From contig JAEWDZ010000004.1 of NCBI GenBank assembly GCA_023389855.1, positions 62,001-126,000 of the forward strand: 64,000 nucleotides of DNA, read 5' to 3'. Positions 27,634-37,428 of this stretch are shown one piece after another. How positions within the stretch are numbered: position 1 is the stretch's first letter; every line of letters starts with the position of its first letter. Both the position numbers and the translations under genes were made by a program. This DNA is from Bacteroidota bacterium. GTDB taxonomy: Bacteria > Bacteroidota > Bacteroidia > Bacteroidales > Porphyromonadaceae. Under the pieces are notes generated by a model. It did no database searches. It was not told where the DNA came from and saw only the letters and a list, made by a program, of their open reading frames with translations.

Positions 27634-28854
27634 TTATGAAAGCAATGCGATAGATTTTTTTAGCGATTCTACCAAGGTGTCAATTTCTTTGTTCGTATTG
27701 TATAATGCAAATGATGCTCGTACCGTTGAAGAAAGAGAGAGAGCTTCCATCAACGGCTCAGCACAGTGATGCCCAGTTCGCACGGCTATTCCCAGTTGAT
27801 CCAAGAAAAGAGATAAGTCGTATGGATGGATGTTGCTTACAGTAAACGATAGCACGGGATCCTTATCGATTGCCGTACCTATTATATTTATCTCATCGAT
27901 CTCTTTAAGGCGTTTCGTTGCATAGGAAAGCAGAGCTTGTTCGTGTTTTCGTATATTATCGAAGCCTACCGAGAGGATATATTCAGCCGCTTTAGCAAAA
28001 GCAATACTTCCAATAAAATCTGGCGTTCCCGCTTCAAATTTGTATGGGAGTTCATTAAATGTTGTTTCTGCAACAGTTACTTTTGCTATCATTTCTCCGC
28101 CAAAATGAAAGGGTGGCATTGCTTGCAGTAAAGATGCCTTGCCATAAAGAGCTCCGATACCGGTAGGACCGTACATTTTATGTGACGAAAAAGCATAAAA
28201 ATCGGCATCTAGATCTTTTACATTGACAGGAGTGTGGGCAACTGCTTGCGCACCATCAATTACAGCAATAGCACCTACTTTGTGAACAGCCGCAATCATT
28301 TCTTGTATAGGATTCACCGTGCCGAGTACGTTACTCACCTGACAAAAGGCGACTAGTTTTGTATTTTGTTTACTTATCTCTTGATAGAACGCCTCCATGT
28401 CAAGCGAACCATCTTCTTTAAAAGGAACAACTCCTAACGAAGCATTCTTTCTTTTAGCTAACTGCTGCCATGGAACAAAATTTGAGTGATGCTCAAGTAA
28501 TGTGACTACAATATGATCTCCCTTGTGTATATTCGTCTCACCGTACGTGTAAGCTATGGCATTTATACTTTCTGTAGTGCCACGAGTAAATATAAGCTCT
28601 TCTTTTTTGGCTCCTATGAATTGAGCAATGTATTCTCGAGCGGCTTCGTGTTTGGCAGTTGCCTCTCGACTCATTTTGTATACACCTCTATGTACATTGG
28701 CGTTGCAACTCGTATAACTGTCAATAATTGAATCAATTACTGCGCTAGGCTTTTGTGTTGTAGCTGCATTGTCCAGATAAACAAAGTCTTGATCATTAAT
28801 TTTCTTTGATAACAAAGGAAAATCAGCTCTAATTTTATCTATATCGTAACTCAT
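27634..28854 (-). CDS. sufS: Cysteine desulfurase (SufS type)
   Basis: The start at 28854 gives 406 residues, the usual SufS length. A longer frame from 28869 would begin almost at the predicted transcript start. FSSHKMYGPTGIGALYG holds the PLP lysine, and TGHHCAEPLM holds the active-site cysteine of group-II desulfurases. The enzyme supplies sulfur for Fe-S assembly. No other suf gene is adjacent. Instead the gene leads an operon with rnhB, sbcD and sbcC. Confidence 0.93.
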   Translation of the reverse strand: MSYDIDKIRADFPLLSKKINDQDFVYLDNAATTQKPSAVIDSIIDSYTSCNANVHRGVYKMSREATAKHEAAREYIAQFIGAKKEELIFTRGTTESINAIAYTYGETNIHKGDHIVVTLLEHHSNFVPWQQLAKRKNASLGVVPFKEDGSLDMEAFYQEISKQNTKLVAFCQVSNVLGTVNPIQEMIAAVHKVGAIAVIDGAQAVAHTPVNVKDLDADFYAFSSHKMYGPTGIGALYGKASLLQAMPPFHFGGEMIAKVTVAETTFNELPYKFEAGTPDFIGSIAFAKAAEYILSVGFDNIRKHEQALLSYATKRLKEIDEINIIGTAIDKDPVLSFTVSNIHPYDLSLFLDQLGIAVRTGHHCAEPLMEALSLSSTVRASFALYNTNKEIDTLVESLKKSIALLS

Positions 28855-28877
28855 TTTGTAGCGATTCAAAGTTTCTA

Positions 28878-28885
28878 CAAAGGTA
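28878..28885 (-). promoter_or_regulatory. -7 box before sufS
   Basis: TACCTTTG on the minus strand lies 23 bases before the chosen sufS start and helps decide it. The -33 TTG is not evident. Confidence 0.5.
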
Positions 28886-29116
28886 ATAAAATATCACGGA
28901 TGAAAAATATGTTTTTCGGTCTAAGCGATAAGGTAAAGTAGCAATTTACGTATAAATCTACTAACACCAAAGAGAGCATAAATAACCGTATTCTTTTTCA
29001 TCTTTGAAAATTACGCACTTGAATTCGATTCTTTCTCTTATAAGAAAAAATCAATTAACATTTGTTTTGTGTGACAAATTGGCCTATCAAGGAGGAGTAT
29101 ATAAGTCCACAATTAA

Positions 29117-29130
29117 TTCTGATTCCAGAA
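29117..29130. promoter_or_regulatory. Operator-like palindrome, distal copy
   Basis: TTCTGATTCCAGAA is the reverse complement of the site at 29531-29544. The match extends by one C, and then by AAAAACA after one extra base. It lies 414 bases from that site in opposite orientation. Confidence 0.5.
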
Positions 29131-29530
29131 CTAAAAACAGGTTTTATTTTTCAATAAAGAAATCTAGTTTATTATAGCAGGGGGGGCAATTAAATAGCAG
29201 AATGCTTGATCTAAATCTTTTTCTATATAAAGAATTTCGATTTGAGAATAGAAATTCTTTATCTTTGAACGCATAAATTCACGTTTCACATAAAATGGAA
29301 TCCACTTATAATGAGAGTATTTATATTCTATTTTTCAGCTTTTCTGATATCGTTAGCTGAGAATTAATAAGCACTGGTATAACATTCTTCTAATAAGTCG
29401 CCAGAATTTCTATAAATCGATTTATAATCAATGAAATATCGAAAATATTTAAAACACACTTAATGTATATAAGCGGTAAAATGGAGCAGTGATTAATCAA
29501 GAAAAATATAGAATCGACTATTTGTTTTTG

Positions 29531-29544
29531 TTCTGGAATCAGAA
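29531..29544. promoter_or_regulatory. Operator-like palindrome upstream of the HTH promoter
   Basis: TTCTGGAATCAGAA is an imperfect dyad (TTCTG/CAGAA) 16 bases upstream of the -33 element. It shares its arms with 29593-29606, 62 bases away, about six helical turns. Confidence 0.55.
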
Positions 29545-29560
29545 ATCTACAGATTCTATA

Positions 29561-29591
29561 TTGCGAATTAGAATTTTATTTCGTAAATTTG
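29561..29591 (+). promoter_or_regulatory. Promoter of the HTH gene
   Basis: TTG (29561-29563), a 20-base spacer and TAAATTTG (29584-29591) match the Bacteroidetes consensus. The start site is expected near 29595, inside the operator-like dyad. Confidence 0.7.
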
Positions 29592-29592
29592 C

Positions 29593-29606
29593 TTCTGAAA
29601 TTAGAA
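29593..29606. promoter_or_regulatory. Operator-like palindrome over the HTH start site
   Basis: TTCTGAAATTAGAA shares 12 of 14 bases with the site at 29531-29544 and covers the predicted transcription start, the classic position for autorepression. Confidence 0.55.
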
Positions 29607-29625
29607 TACAAACACAAATGACAAT

Positions 29626-30114
29626 ATGGCAGATTTTTTAATCAATAACGAAGGTCTTAGATTAAGAATAAAGGAAATTATGAATGCAATGAATATGAAT
29701 GCATCTACCTTTGCTGACACAGCTTCTATTACACGATCAGTTGTTTCTAATATACTTAACAATCAGTCCAACATTACTATTGAGACGATCAATAAAATAT
29801 TGCATGCTTTTCCAGAATGGAATAAACAATGGCTCCTTTTTGGAGAAGGTGAAGCGAGAAATAAGAAAACCCTCACAGAGGATTATACAGAACACTCCTT
29901 ATTTTCCAATTTTCAGGCTAAAGAAAATTTTGAATCAGAAAATCAAAAAAATGGGACGCTCTTACAACTAGGTGCTCAACAATATTTTGAAGCATTAATT
30001 ACCAAAAGTATCGAGAAAGCAATCAAGGAAAATGAGAAGGAAAAACGAAAAATCAGTGAGATCCGCGTCTATTATGACGATGGAAGCTATGAAACATTTA
30101 AGCTACATCAGTAA
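29626..30114 (+). CDS. XRE/phage-repressor-like transcriptional regulator
   Basis: The 162-residue product begins with a lambda-repressor-type HTH (residues about 9-65): LRLRIKEIMNAMNMNASTFAD, then the recognition helix in ITRSVVSNILNN, then ETINKILHAFP. A polar linker and a charged coiled segment (KSIEKAIKENEKEKRK) follow. The short C-terminal piece EIRVYYDDGSYETFKL may be a small beta element. Proteins of this form are common in Bacteroidetes accessory DNA. It stands alone in an AT-rich gap, with repeated dyads upstream that are probably its own operators. Confidence 0.8.
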   Translation: MADFLINNEGLRLRIKEIMNAMNMNASTFADTASITRSVVSNILNNQSNITIETINKILHAFPEWNKQWLLFGEGEARNKKTLTEDYTEHSLFSNFQAKENFESENQKNGTLLQLGAQQYFEALITKSIEKAIKENEKEKRKISEIRVYYDDGSYETFKLHQ

Positions 30115-30696
30115 AAGTGTTTTCTCTATTTTACAGTTTTCAGATGATTTTTATTATGGAAAGGGAATGGGGTTAAGCTGGACAATATGTAACTAGTATA
30201 GTGAATATAATGTGTTCTATATACTAGTTCTTAGTCTGGAGAGATTCTCTTCGAATCTATAATATCAAAAACATCGCTTATCAGTGATGGTTCGTAATCT
30301 CTAGTATTCATTATACGCAATTTCTATTCTCATTTTATTTTTTCTATAATAGATATTGTATGTATTCTCATTGTTTCTATTCGCATTTTACAGTCCTATT
30401 CTCTATTATCTCTTCATTAAATTGAACATAATACACCTAATATATAATAAAGGAAAAAGATTTGGCAATCTCCTATTATTTATAAGCGGGTTTAAATAAA
30501 TCGCATTTTCGTCTACTTAGTTATCGAACTACTATTATATTATATTCTCGTTCTAAATGATGCCAATATCGAGAAACAATTTAAAAGTAAGTCAATGCTA
30601 CAGGGATATTTATTCGTCGGCCTTATAATATTTCGAATATAAAATGAGATCCCCAAACGCTGAGTTGGAAGTAAAAAGGTAAGGCTATATATCTTG
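30115..30696. other. AT-rich gap between the HTH gene and ligA
   Basis: No gene is recognised. An inverted repeat AACTAGTATA/TATACTAGTT (30191-30229, loop about 19 bases) begins 77 bases after the HTH stop and may be a terminator without a T-tract. Several TTCTATT/TTCTCATT stretches (30310-30420) are too degenerate to call operators. Confidence 0.5.
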
Positions 30697-32778
<2,082 letters not shown>

Positions 32779-32785
32779 TTATTGT

Positions 32786-33319
32786 TTATCTTGTTATAGT
32801 ATAAATGTGCAGATCCTCGTAACAATCCTGGTTACGATACCATTGAGGTAAAGTTGAAGCACGAGAGAAGTTTTGTTTTTCAAAGCATTTGATTGCTCTA
32901 TTATTGGAAGCAACAATCTCTGCATACAATTTCTTCAAAGGTAGATAAGTGAGAGTGTAATCTACCATCAGTGAAAGTACCCTACTACCATATTCTTTCC
33001 CCTGGAAGGGAGGTAATAGAGCTATTCCTATCGCTACTCGTTGATGAAAAAAATCGTAATTATATAGTTGTACAAAGCCAATAGGTTTTTTGTCATCTTC
33101 CTCTTGTATCTCAATGATTAGTAATAAACTTCCTCTGCTGAGTAAGTCAGAGCTAGCATGACGAACAAGTTCTTCTGCATAAGAGAGTGAAAGAGGTTCA
33201 AATAAAGTATTAGATGTAGCAATATCCATCGTATTCTCGCACCTATATAGAAAAGAGGCATCTTTTCTCTCAGAATGCCTAAGAGATATCTCTTTATCTA
33301 CAAGATATTTCATATCCAT
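32786..33319 (-). CDS. RimJ/RimL-like GNAT acetyltransferase
   Basis: The 177-residue product fits the Acetyltransf_3 subgroup. It has ISLRHSERKDASFLYRCEN at the start, PIGFVQLYNYDFFHQRVAIGIALLPPFQGKEYGSRVL around the acetyl-CoA loop, and NNRAIKCFEKQNF near the end. The subgroup includes ribosomal-protein and polyamine acetylases, but the substrate is unknown. It lies 13 bases after recR and 7 before ligA. Confidence 0.83.
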   Translation of the reverse strand: MDMKYLVDKEISLRHSERKDASFLYRCENTMDIATSNTLFEPLSLSYAEELVRHASSDLLSRGSLLLIIEIQEEDDKKPIGFVQLYNYDFFHQRVAIGIALLPPFQGKEYGSRVLSLMVDYTLTYLPLKKLYAEIVASNNRAIKCFEKQNFSRASTLPQWYRNQDCYEDLHIYTITR

Positions 33320-33332
33320 ACTCTATCAATAA

Positions 33333-33962
33333 TCAAGAACCTAATTTAAAGTCCAGACGATCCTTAAAAGCTTGTACAAGCGTAATTTCATCGGCATACT
33401 CTAGTTCATCACCCATAGCAATTCCTCGAGCGAGACGCGTAATTTTGATATTCTGCGGGCTCAATTTTCGGTATATATAGAAGTTTGTCGTTTCGCCTTC
33501 GGGTGTGGGGCTAATTGCTAAAACAACCTCTAAGATGGGTTCTACGCTTACCCTCTGCACCAATGATTCTATTTCCAAATCAGAGGGACTGATTCCATCT
33601 ATTGGAGATATTACACCACCCAATACATGATACAAACCTGTATAACCACCAGTCCTTTCAAAAGCCATAACATCTTGGATATTTTCCACCACCATCAACA
33701 CAGTCTGATCTCTATGGGGATTACTGCAGATATCACAAATCTCTTTGTCGCAAATATTATGGCATTTTGCGCAGTAATATGTTGTCTCGCGAAGAGCTAG
33801 GAGGGCATCAGCTAGCGTACGGGTGAAATCAAGAGGCCTCCTTAAGAGGTATAAAGCGTGGCGTAAGGCAGTCTTTCTACCAACTCCAGGAAGGTGAGCC
33901 AATTGATCCACGGCTTTTTCTAACTTCTGAGAAGGAAATTTCTCTTGCATATCACTCAGCAA
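33333..33962 (-). CDS. recR: Recombination protein RecR
   Basis: The 209-residue product has the N-terminal HhH (LPGVGRKTALRHALYLL), the four-cysteine zinc finger CAKCHNICDKEICDIC near residues 58-73, and a Toprim domain (VLMVVENIQDVMAFERTGGYTG). It loads RecA at gaps with RecF/RecO. Its start overlaps the RNase E/G gene by 7 bases. Confidence 0.96.
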   Translation of the reverse strand: MLSDMQEKFPSQKLEKAVDQLAHLPGVGRKTALRHALYLLRRPLDFTRTLADALLALRETTYYCAKCHNICDKEICDICSNPHRDQTVLMVVENIQDVMAFERTGGYTGLYHVLGGVISPIDGISPSDLEIESLVQRVSVEPILEVVLAISPTPEGETTNFYIYRKLSPQNIKITRLARGIAMGDELEYADEITLVQAFKDRLDFKLGS

Positions 33963-36250
33963 ATAGTACTGTTATTTTCATCTCTAAAAATGTATCTCAT
34001 CAAAGGTAGATGTGTTGTAGGATGCATCTCAATTTTTATCCTAAATTTGCGTTGCCATATTTTATGCCTGCTTTTTCTACCTCTGGTAAGGAAAGCACAC
34101 AGATATGGATGAACGAACAGTTTGATTCGTTTAGAATATTTTTTCTTGAGAAGATCATCTAGTCGAGCCTCCATTTCATAGGGCAAAAGCATTGATGGAA
34201 TCGCACGTCCTGTTCCATGGCAACATGGGCAGATTTCCTTTTCATCATGGGGCGCAGGTGTATGTTTTTTTGATTCATTTCCTATTGCTTTCCGTCCTAT
34301 TTGCATAACGCAAAAATCACCCAATGGAGCTACAACGGCAGGATCACCCTTAAACGCTTCTTGCATGGCCTGGGTGACTTTTTCCTTATCCTCTTTTCTG
34401 TAAATATCAATGAAGTCAATTGCAATGATACCATCAAAATCGATATTTTTAATCGTTTCAACGATTTTGGGTATCACTGTCATATTCGTTTCCAATTGCA
34501 GATTTCCCGCATTTTTCTTCGAAGAAGAAATGCCACTATTAATGTCAATTACACATACTTTTCCTGCAATATCAACCACCAAGTAAGCTTTACCTTTGCA
34601 AGGAACAATAAACTGCGTTGAATGGTCTCTGTACGCTCTTCTCTCGGAGTGATCGAATACTTGCTGATATTCGCCTTTTTTGTCTGTAAAGAAGTATTTG
34701 AACAGTGAAAAACTTTGATCTTCGTATACCTTCAGAGAGAGATGGTATTGTTTTTTGAGTGTCGCCAGTTTTGATCTAGACCAAAAGAATTTTTTCTGTT
34801 TAAGAAAGGCTGACACGTAGGGGTGTACATACAAAAATAGTTGGTCTATATTATGACGTTTCGAAAGATCTTTAAGAGCTAGTTCGATCTGCTCAACAAT
34901 AAAATTCGAGGAGAAGGGACCTATATTTTCTCCTGTCCCATGACAATAAGTACAAAAATTGTCTGTTTCTACCGACATTGGAGCCCTTACGCGCTGGCGA
35001 GTAATCTCCAAAACGGTAAACTTAGCAAACTCTTTTAGAGGAACAAATTCGTGGGTATTCTGATCAGAATTCATCAATTTCTTCATATGATCATACAGCA
35101 TCCGATGGTGTGCATGATCTTTCATGGGAAGAAATTTAATCGCGATAATACCCCCTATATCACGCAAGCGTATCTGATTTACGACATCTTGCGCCACATG
35201 CATATTTGCCTCAAAAGCTTGTTTCTCGCTTATGAGATGTGTATTATCTGAAGAGTGCTGATTGACATTGATCACTCTCATTCCTTCCGTAGGATAGAAC
35301 TCCAAGGAAGTATCATGGCCACAATATACAGTTTGCAAAAAAGAGGAGATGATTTGTCTGGTAACGCCATACTTATCAAAAATGGGCGTTTCACCATTCC
35401 AATGCTCTACGACAATCTCTCTCTTATCCGATATATAGGTGTTTTGAATATAATCACACACCTTTCGCCACAAGTTCTTATCATTAATGACGATTGATCG
35501 GTAAGAGTTGTCTAATGATTCTCGTAAAAAAGAGAGAACCATATTAGGGGTTTTGTATATTCGTTGTGGTTTAAAGCGTTTTATATTAGCGAGGGTTTGA
35601 TGCCATGCGGCGGTCAAACTCATCAATTCACGATGTCCGTCGGCGGTTTGTCCTCCACGTGCATGTGATCTAACCACTATCTGATAGTCTTTTTCCTTTA
35701 TCGCTTGGAAAAGTGACTGTAGATTGTTGCGCTCATATCGATCCCGAATCTTTTTCGATACCGATACTTTATTTGCCCCAAATGGTACGAGTACGATCAT
35801 TCTACCGACAAGGGAAAGATTTGTCGATACAGAGGCACCCTTAGTACTGATCTCTTCTTTTTCTACTTGTACAACTATATATTGACCCACTTCAAGAAGA
35901 TCCTTGATGCGAGCATTCTTGGAAGGTAGAGAAATATTACTAGGAATCTTTTTTGCTTTGAACCCTTTCGCAGAAAAATGCTTTTCTAGATAGGCCTGCA
36001 TTGCCACAAAGGTGTCACCTATTTCTCGGCAAGGCAAAAAAGCATCTTTACTAAGACCAATATCTACGAAAGCAGCATTCAAACCATCGTCAAGGCGCGT
36101 AACTTTTCCTAAGAAAATATCTTCAACGCTACAATGGTTGTTTTGTCGTTCCCTTTTAAACTCAACCAGTTTATCATCTTCGAGTAAGGCAAAAATAATC
36201 TCCTTACTAGTGACGTCAACATACACTCTTCGCTCCATTTCGTTTTTCAT
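33956..36250 (-). CDS. RNase E/G-family protein with duplicated catalytic module
   Basis: The 764-residue product is far longer than the usual Bacteroidetes RNase G (about 520). Residues 1-535 make a full RNase G: S1 domain (about 35-150), sensor-region Arg194-Ser195, catalytic domain, Zn-link CTYC (433-436) and small domain. Its metal sites are changed, with Asn328 and Lys372 where E. coli RNase E has Asp303 and Asp346. Residues 536-764 repeat the catalytic domain, Zn-link (CPCC, 674-677) and small domain without S1. This copy keeps Asp569, Asn571 and Asp612, with the E. coli spacing of 43. It lacks the RLRD and TRQRVR motifs that the first copy retains. The gene overlaps recR. RNA processing is probable, but the division of labour is inference. 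Confidence 0.9.
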   Translation of the reverse strand: MKNEMERRVYVDVTSKEIIFALLEDDKLVEFKRERQNNHCSVEDIFLGKVTRLDDGLNAAFVDIGLSKDAFLPCREIGDTFVAMQAYLEKHFSAKGFKAKKIPSNISLPSKNARIKDLLEVGQYIVVQVEKEEISTKGASVSTNLSLVGRMIVLVPFGANKVSVSKKIRDRYERNNLQSLFQAIKEKDYQIVVRSHARGGQTADGHRELMSLTAAWHQTLANIKRFKPQRIYKTPNMVLSFLRESLDNSYRSIVINDKNLWRKVCDYIQNTYISDKREIVVEHWNGETPIFDKYGVTRQIISSFLQTVYCGHDTSLEFYPTEGMRVINVNQHSSDNTHLISEKQAFEANMHVAQDVVNQIRLRDIGGIIAIKFLPMKDHAHHRMLYDHMKKLMNSDQNTHEFVPLKEFAKFTVLEITRQRVRAPMSVETDNFCTYCHGTGENIGPFSSNFIVEQIELALKDLSKRHNIDQLFLYVHPYVSAFLKQKKFFWSRSKLATLKKQYHLSLKVYEDQSFSLFKYFFTDKKGEYQQVFDHSERRAYRDHSTQFIVPCKGKAYLVVDIAGKVCVIDINSGISSSKKNAGNLQLETNMTVIPKIVETIKNIDFDGIIAIDFIDIYRKEDKEKVTQAMQEAFKGDPAVVAPLGDFCVMQIGRKAIGNESKKHTPAPHDEKEICPCCHGTGRAIPSMLLPYEMEARLDDLLKKKYSKRIKLFVHPYLCAFLTRGRKSRHKIWQRKFRIKIEMHPTTHLPLMRYIFRDENNSTIC

Positions 36251-36409
36251 AGATCTTTCATCTTAATAATCAAGCGGAGGAAGAAAAAAAAACGAAAGGG
36301 CCAGCCATACGGAAAAGACGAGGCCCTTTCTAAATCGATAAGGACACTCCTAGCTCATCAAAGAGTGTACTTAAAGCTTTAAAGCGTCTCGAATGAGATC
36401 TTAAACCGA

Positions 36410-36499
36410 TTATTTTTTCTTATGACGGTTCTTTCTAAGACGTTTTTTGCGCTTGTGGGTCGACATCTTATGTCTTTTTCTTTTCTTTCCGTTAGGCAT
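36410..36499 (-). CDS. 29-residue mS38/bS22-like small ribosomal protein (AURKAIP1/COX24 domain)
   Basis: The ATG at 36497-36499 starts a 29-codon frame. Its product is almost entirely Lys, Arg and His (MPNGKKRKRHKMSTHKRKKR and then LRKNRHKKK). This is the conserved pattern of the AURKAIP1/COX24 domain, shared by mitochondrial mS38, mycobacterial bS22 and short proteins annotated throughout Bacteroidetes. It probably binds 16S rRNA at the decoding site. It lies between HU and the RNase E/G gene, on their strand. Confidence 0.85.
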   Translation of the reverse strand: MPNGKKRKRHKMSTHKRKKRLRKNRHKKK

Positions 36500-36555
36500 A
36501 CTTTACTTATCTAATTGTTAATTGAAACTGATATAATGGAGTCTGTATCTGTCTT

Positions 36556-36864
36556 TCAGTCAGACTTTATTTTTTTCTTCTTTACCTCAGTAGGAGCGAT
36601 TTGCTCTGAGAATTTTGGAGATGGCTTAAATACAGGAACTCTTCGTGCGGGGATGAGTATAGACTCTTGCTTGGCTATATTACGAGCGAGCTTTGCTTTA
36701 CGCTCTCTTATCTGAAAAGTACCAAAACCTCTTAATTCAAGACGTTCACCTTCGATAAGAGCATCTTTTACGCACTCCATAAAGGCTTCGACGGTACGGC
36801 TTGTTTCTTCTCTGTCAAGCCCCGTCTTACTCATTATTTGAGTTACTAAATCTGCTTTAGTCAT
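36556..36864 (-). CDS. HU-family DNA-binding protein
   Basis: The 102-residue product has the HU/IHF helical start (MTKADLVTQIMSKTGLDREET) and the DNA-binding arm (LRGFGTFQIRERKAKLARNI, ending in IPARRVPVFKPS). A short Lys-rich tail KKKKIKSD follows. It bends and compacts DNA. It is the first gene of a possible unit with the mS38-like gene and RNase E/G. Confidence 0.94.
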   Translation of the reverse strand: MTKADLVTQIMSKTGLDREETSRTVEAFMECVKDALIEGERLELRGFGTFQIRERKAKLARNIAKQESILIPARRVPVFKPSPKFSEQIAPTEVKKKKIKSD

Positions 36865-36913
36865 TATATTATATATCCTTTTATTAAAACAATTCAGTAA
36901 TAATTTCGGAGTA

Positions 36914-36921
36914 CAAAGTTA
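36914..36921 (-). promoter_or_regulatory. -7 box before HU
   Basis: TAACTTTG on the minus strand lies 49 bases before the HU start. No clear -33 TTG was found. Confidence 0.4.
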
Positions 36922-37366
36922 GTTATTTTCTTTGAATTAGCTACTATCTTCCTTGAAAAAATATCGGAACATCCTCCTCTATTTCAATATATGCAAAAGA
37001 ATAATGAGAAGGTTGAAGCATAAGTTGATTTTTATCTTCCATTATTCTTTTTTCTTGAGTAATCATCTAATGCACAGTATATTCGTTTTATATTACCCTC
37101 TCCTCTACTCTCTTCATATAGCAATAGTCTTCGAATGAAGATACTGATAATCTTTCGACATATTCTACCCGAACTTCTAAAAATGGATTCGGATAGAATC
37201 TTTACTCAATCCGAATCGGATACAAATTCTATCCGAATCGAATAAAACTTAAATCCTGATTAGAGTGAAAAATACCACTTTCATCTTATTATTCTGAGTG
37301 GTAATCATTTTTTTGCGATATATGACACTTGTCAATGTAAAGTACTGTCCTTTTCTTTTTCTCTTG
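36922..37366. other. Non-coding region between HU and copA
   Basis: No gene is seen. It contains repeated ATTCTAYCCGAAY units: 37162-37174, an inverted copy at 37186-37199, and 37226-37239. The last two are perfect 14-base inverted repeats that enclose a near-perfect dyad ATCCGAATCGGAT (37209-37221). Further right an inverted repeat TACCACT/AGTGGTA (37273-37303) is followed by a T-rich ATCATTTTTTT. Confidence 0.65.
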
Positions 37367-37386
37367 TCAATTAATTAATTAATTGA
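37367..37386. promoter_or_regulatory. 20-bp palindrome over the copA promoter
   Basis: A perfect 20-base palindrome made of tandem AATT units (core CAATTAATTAATTAATTG) ends 11 bases before the copA -7 box and covers the -33 region. The position suits a repressor or MerR-type activator site, but the sequence is not a known CopY box. Confidence 0.5.
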
Positions 37387-37397
37387 ATCAATCGTTG

Positions 37398-37405
37398 TAT
37401 CTTTG
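37398..37405 (+). promoter_or_regulatory. -7 box of copA
   Basis: TATCTTTG on the plus strand, 23 bases before the copA ATG, fits the consensus. A standard TTG is missing because the palindrome occupies the -33 region. Confidence 0.55.
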
Positions 37406-37428
37406 TATGTAGATTATTTTTAGAGTAT

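Larger units (their letters stand above)
28886..29560. other. AT-rich accessory gap left of the HTH gene
   Basis: No credible gene is seen; the longest frame with promoter support is a 21-codon ORF at 29295. The gap does hold structure: an operator-like palindrome (29117-29130), a run of seven Gs (29180-29186), an inverted repeat AAAGAATTTC/GAAATTCTTT (29219-29250) running into a TATCTTTG box (29250-29257), a perfect 16-base palindrome TATAAATCGATTTATA (29411-29426), and a second operator-like palindrome (29531-29544). Confidence 0.6.

Noticed and set aside
29295..29360. 21-codon ORF after the TATCTTTG box at 29250
   Set aside because: It is short, with no resemblance to any known peptide and no second line of evidence.
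37162..37239. CRISPR array upstream of copA
   Set aside because: The repeats are short, inverted as well as direct, and unevenly spaced (about 17-25 bases centre to centre), with no cas genes in the window.
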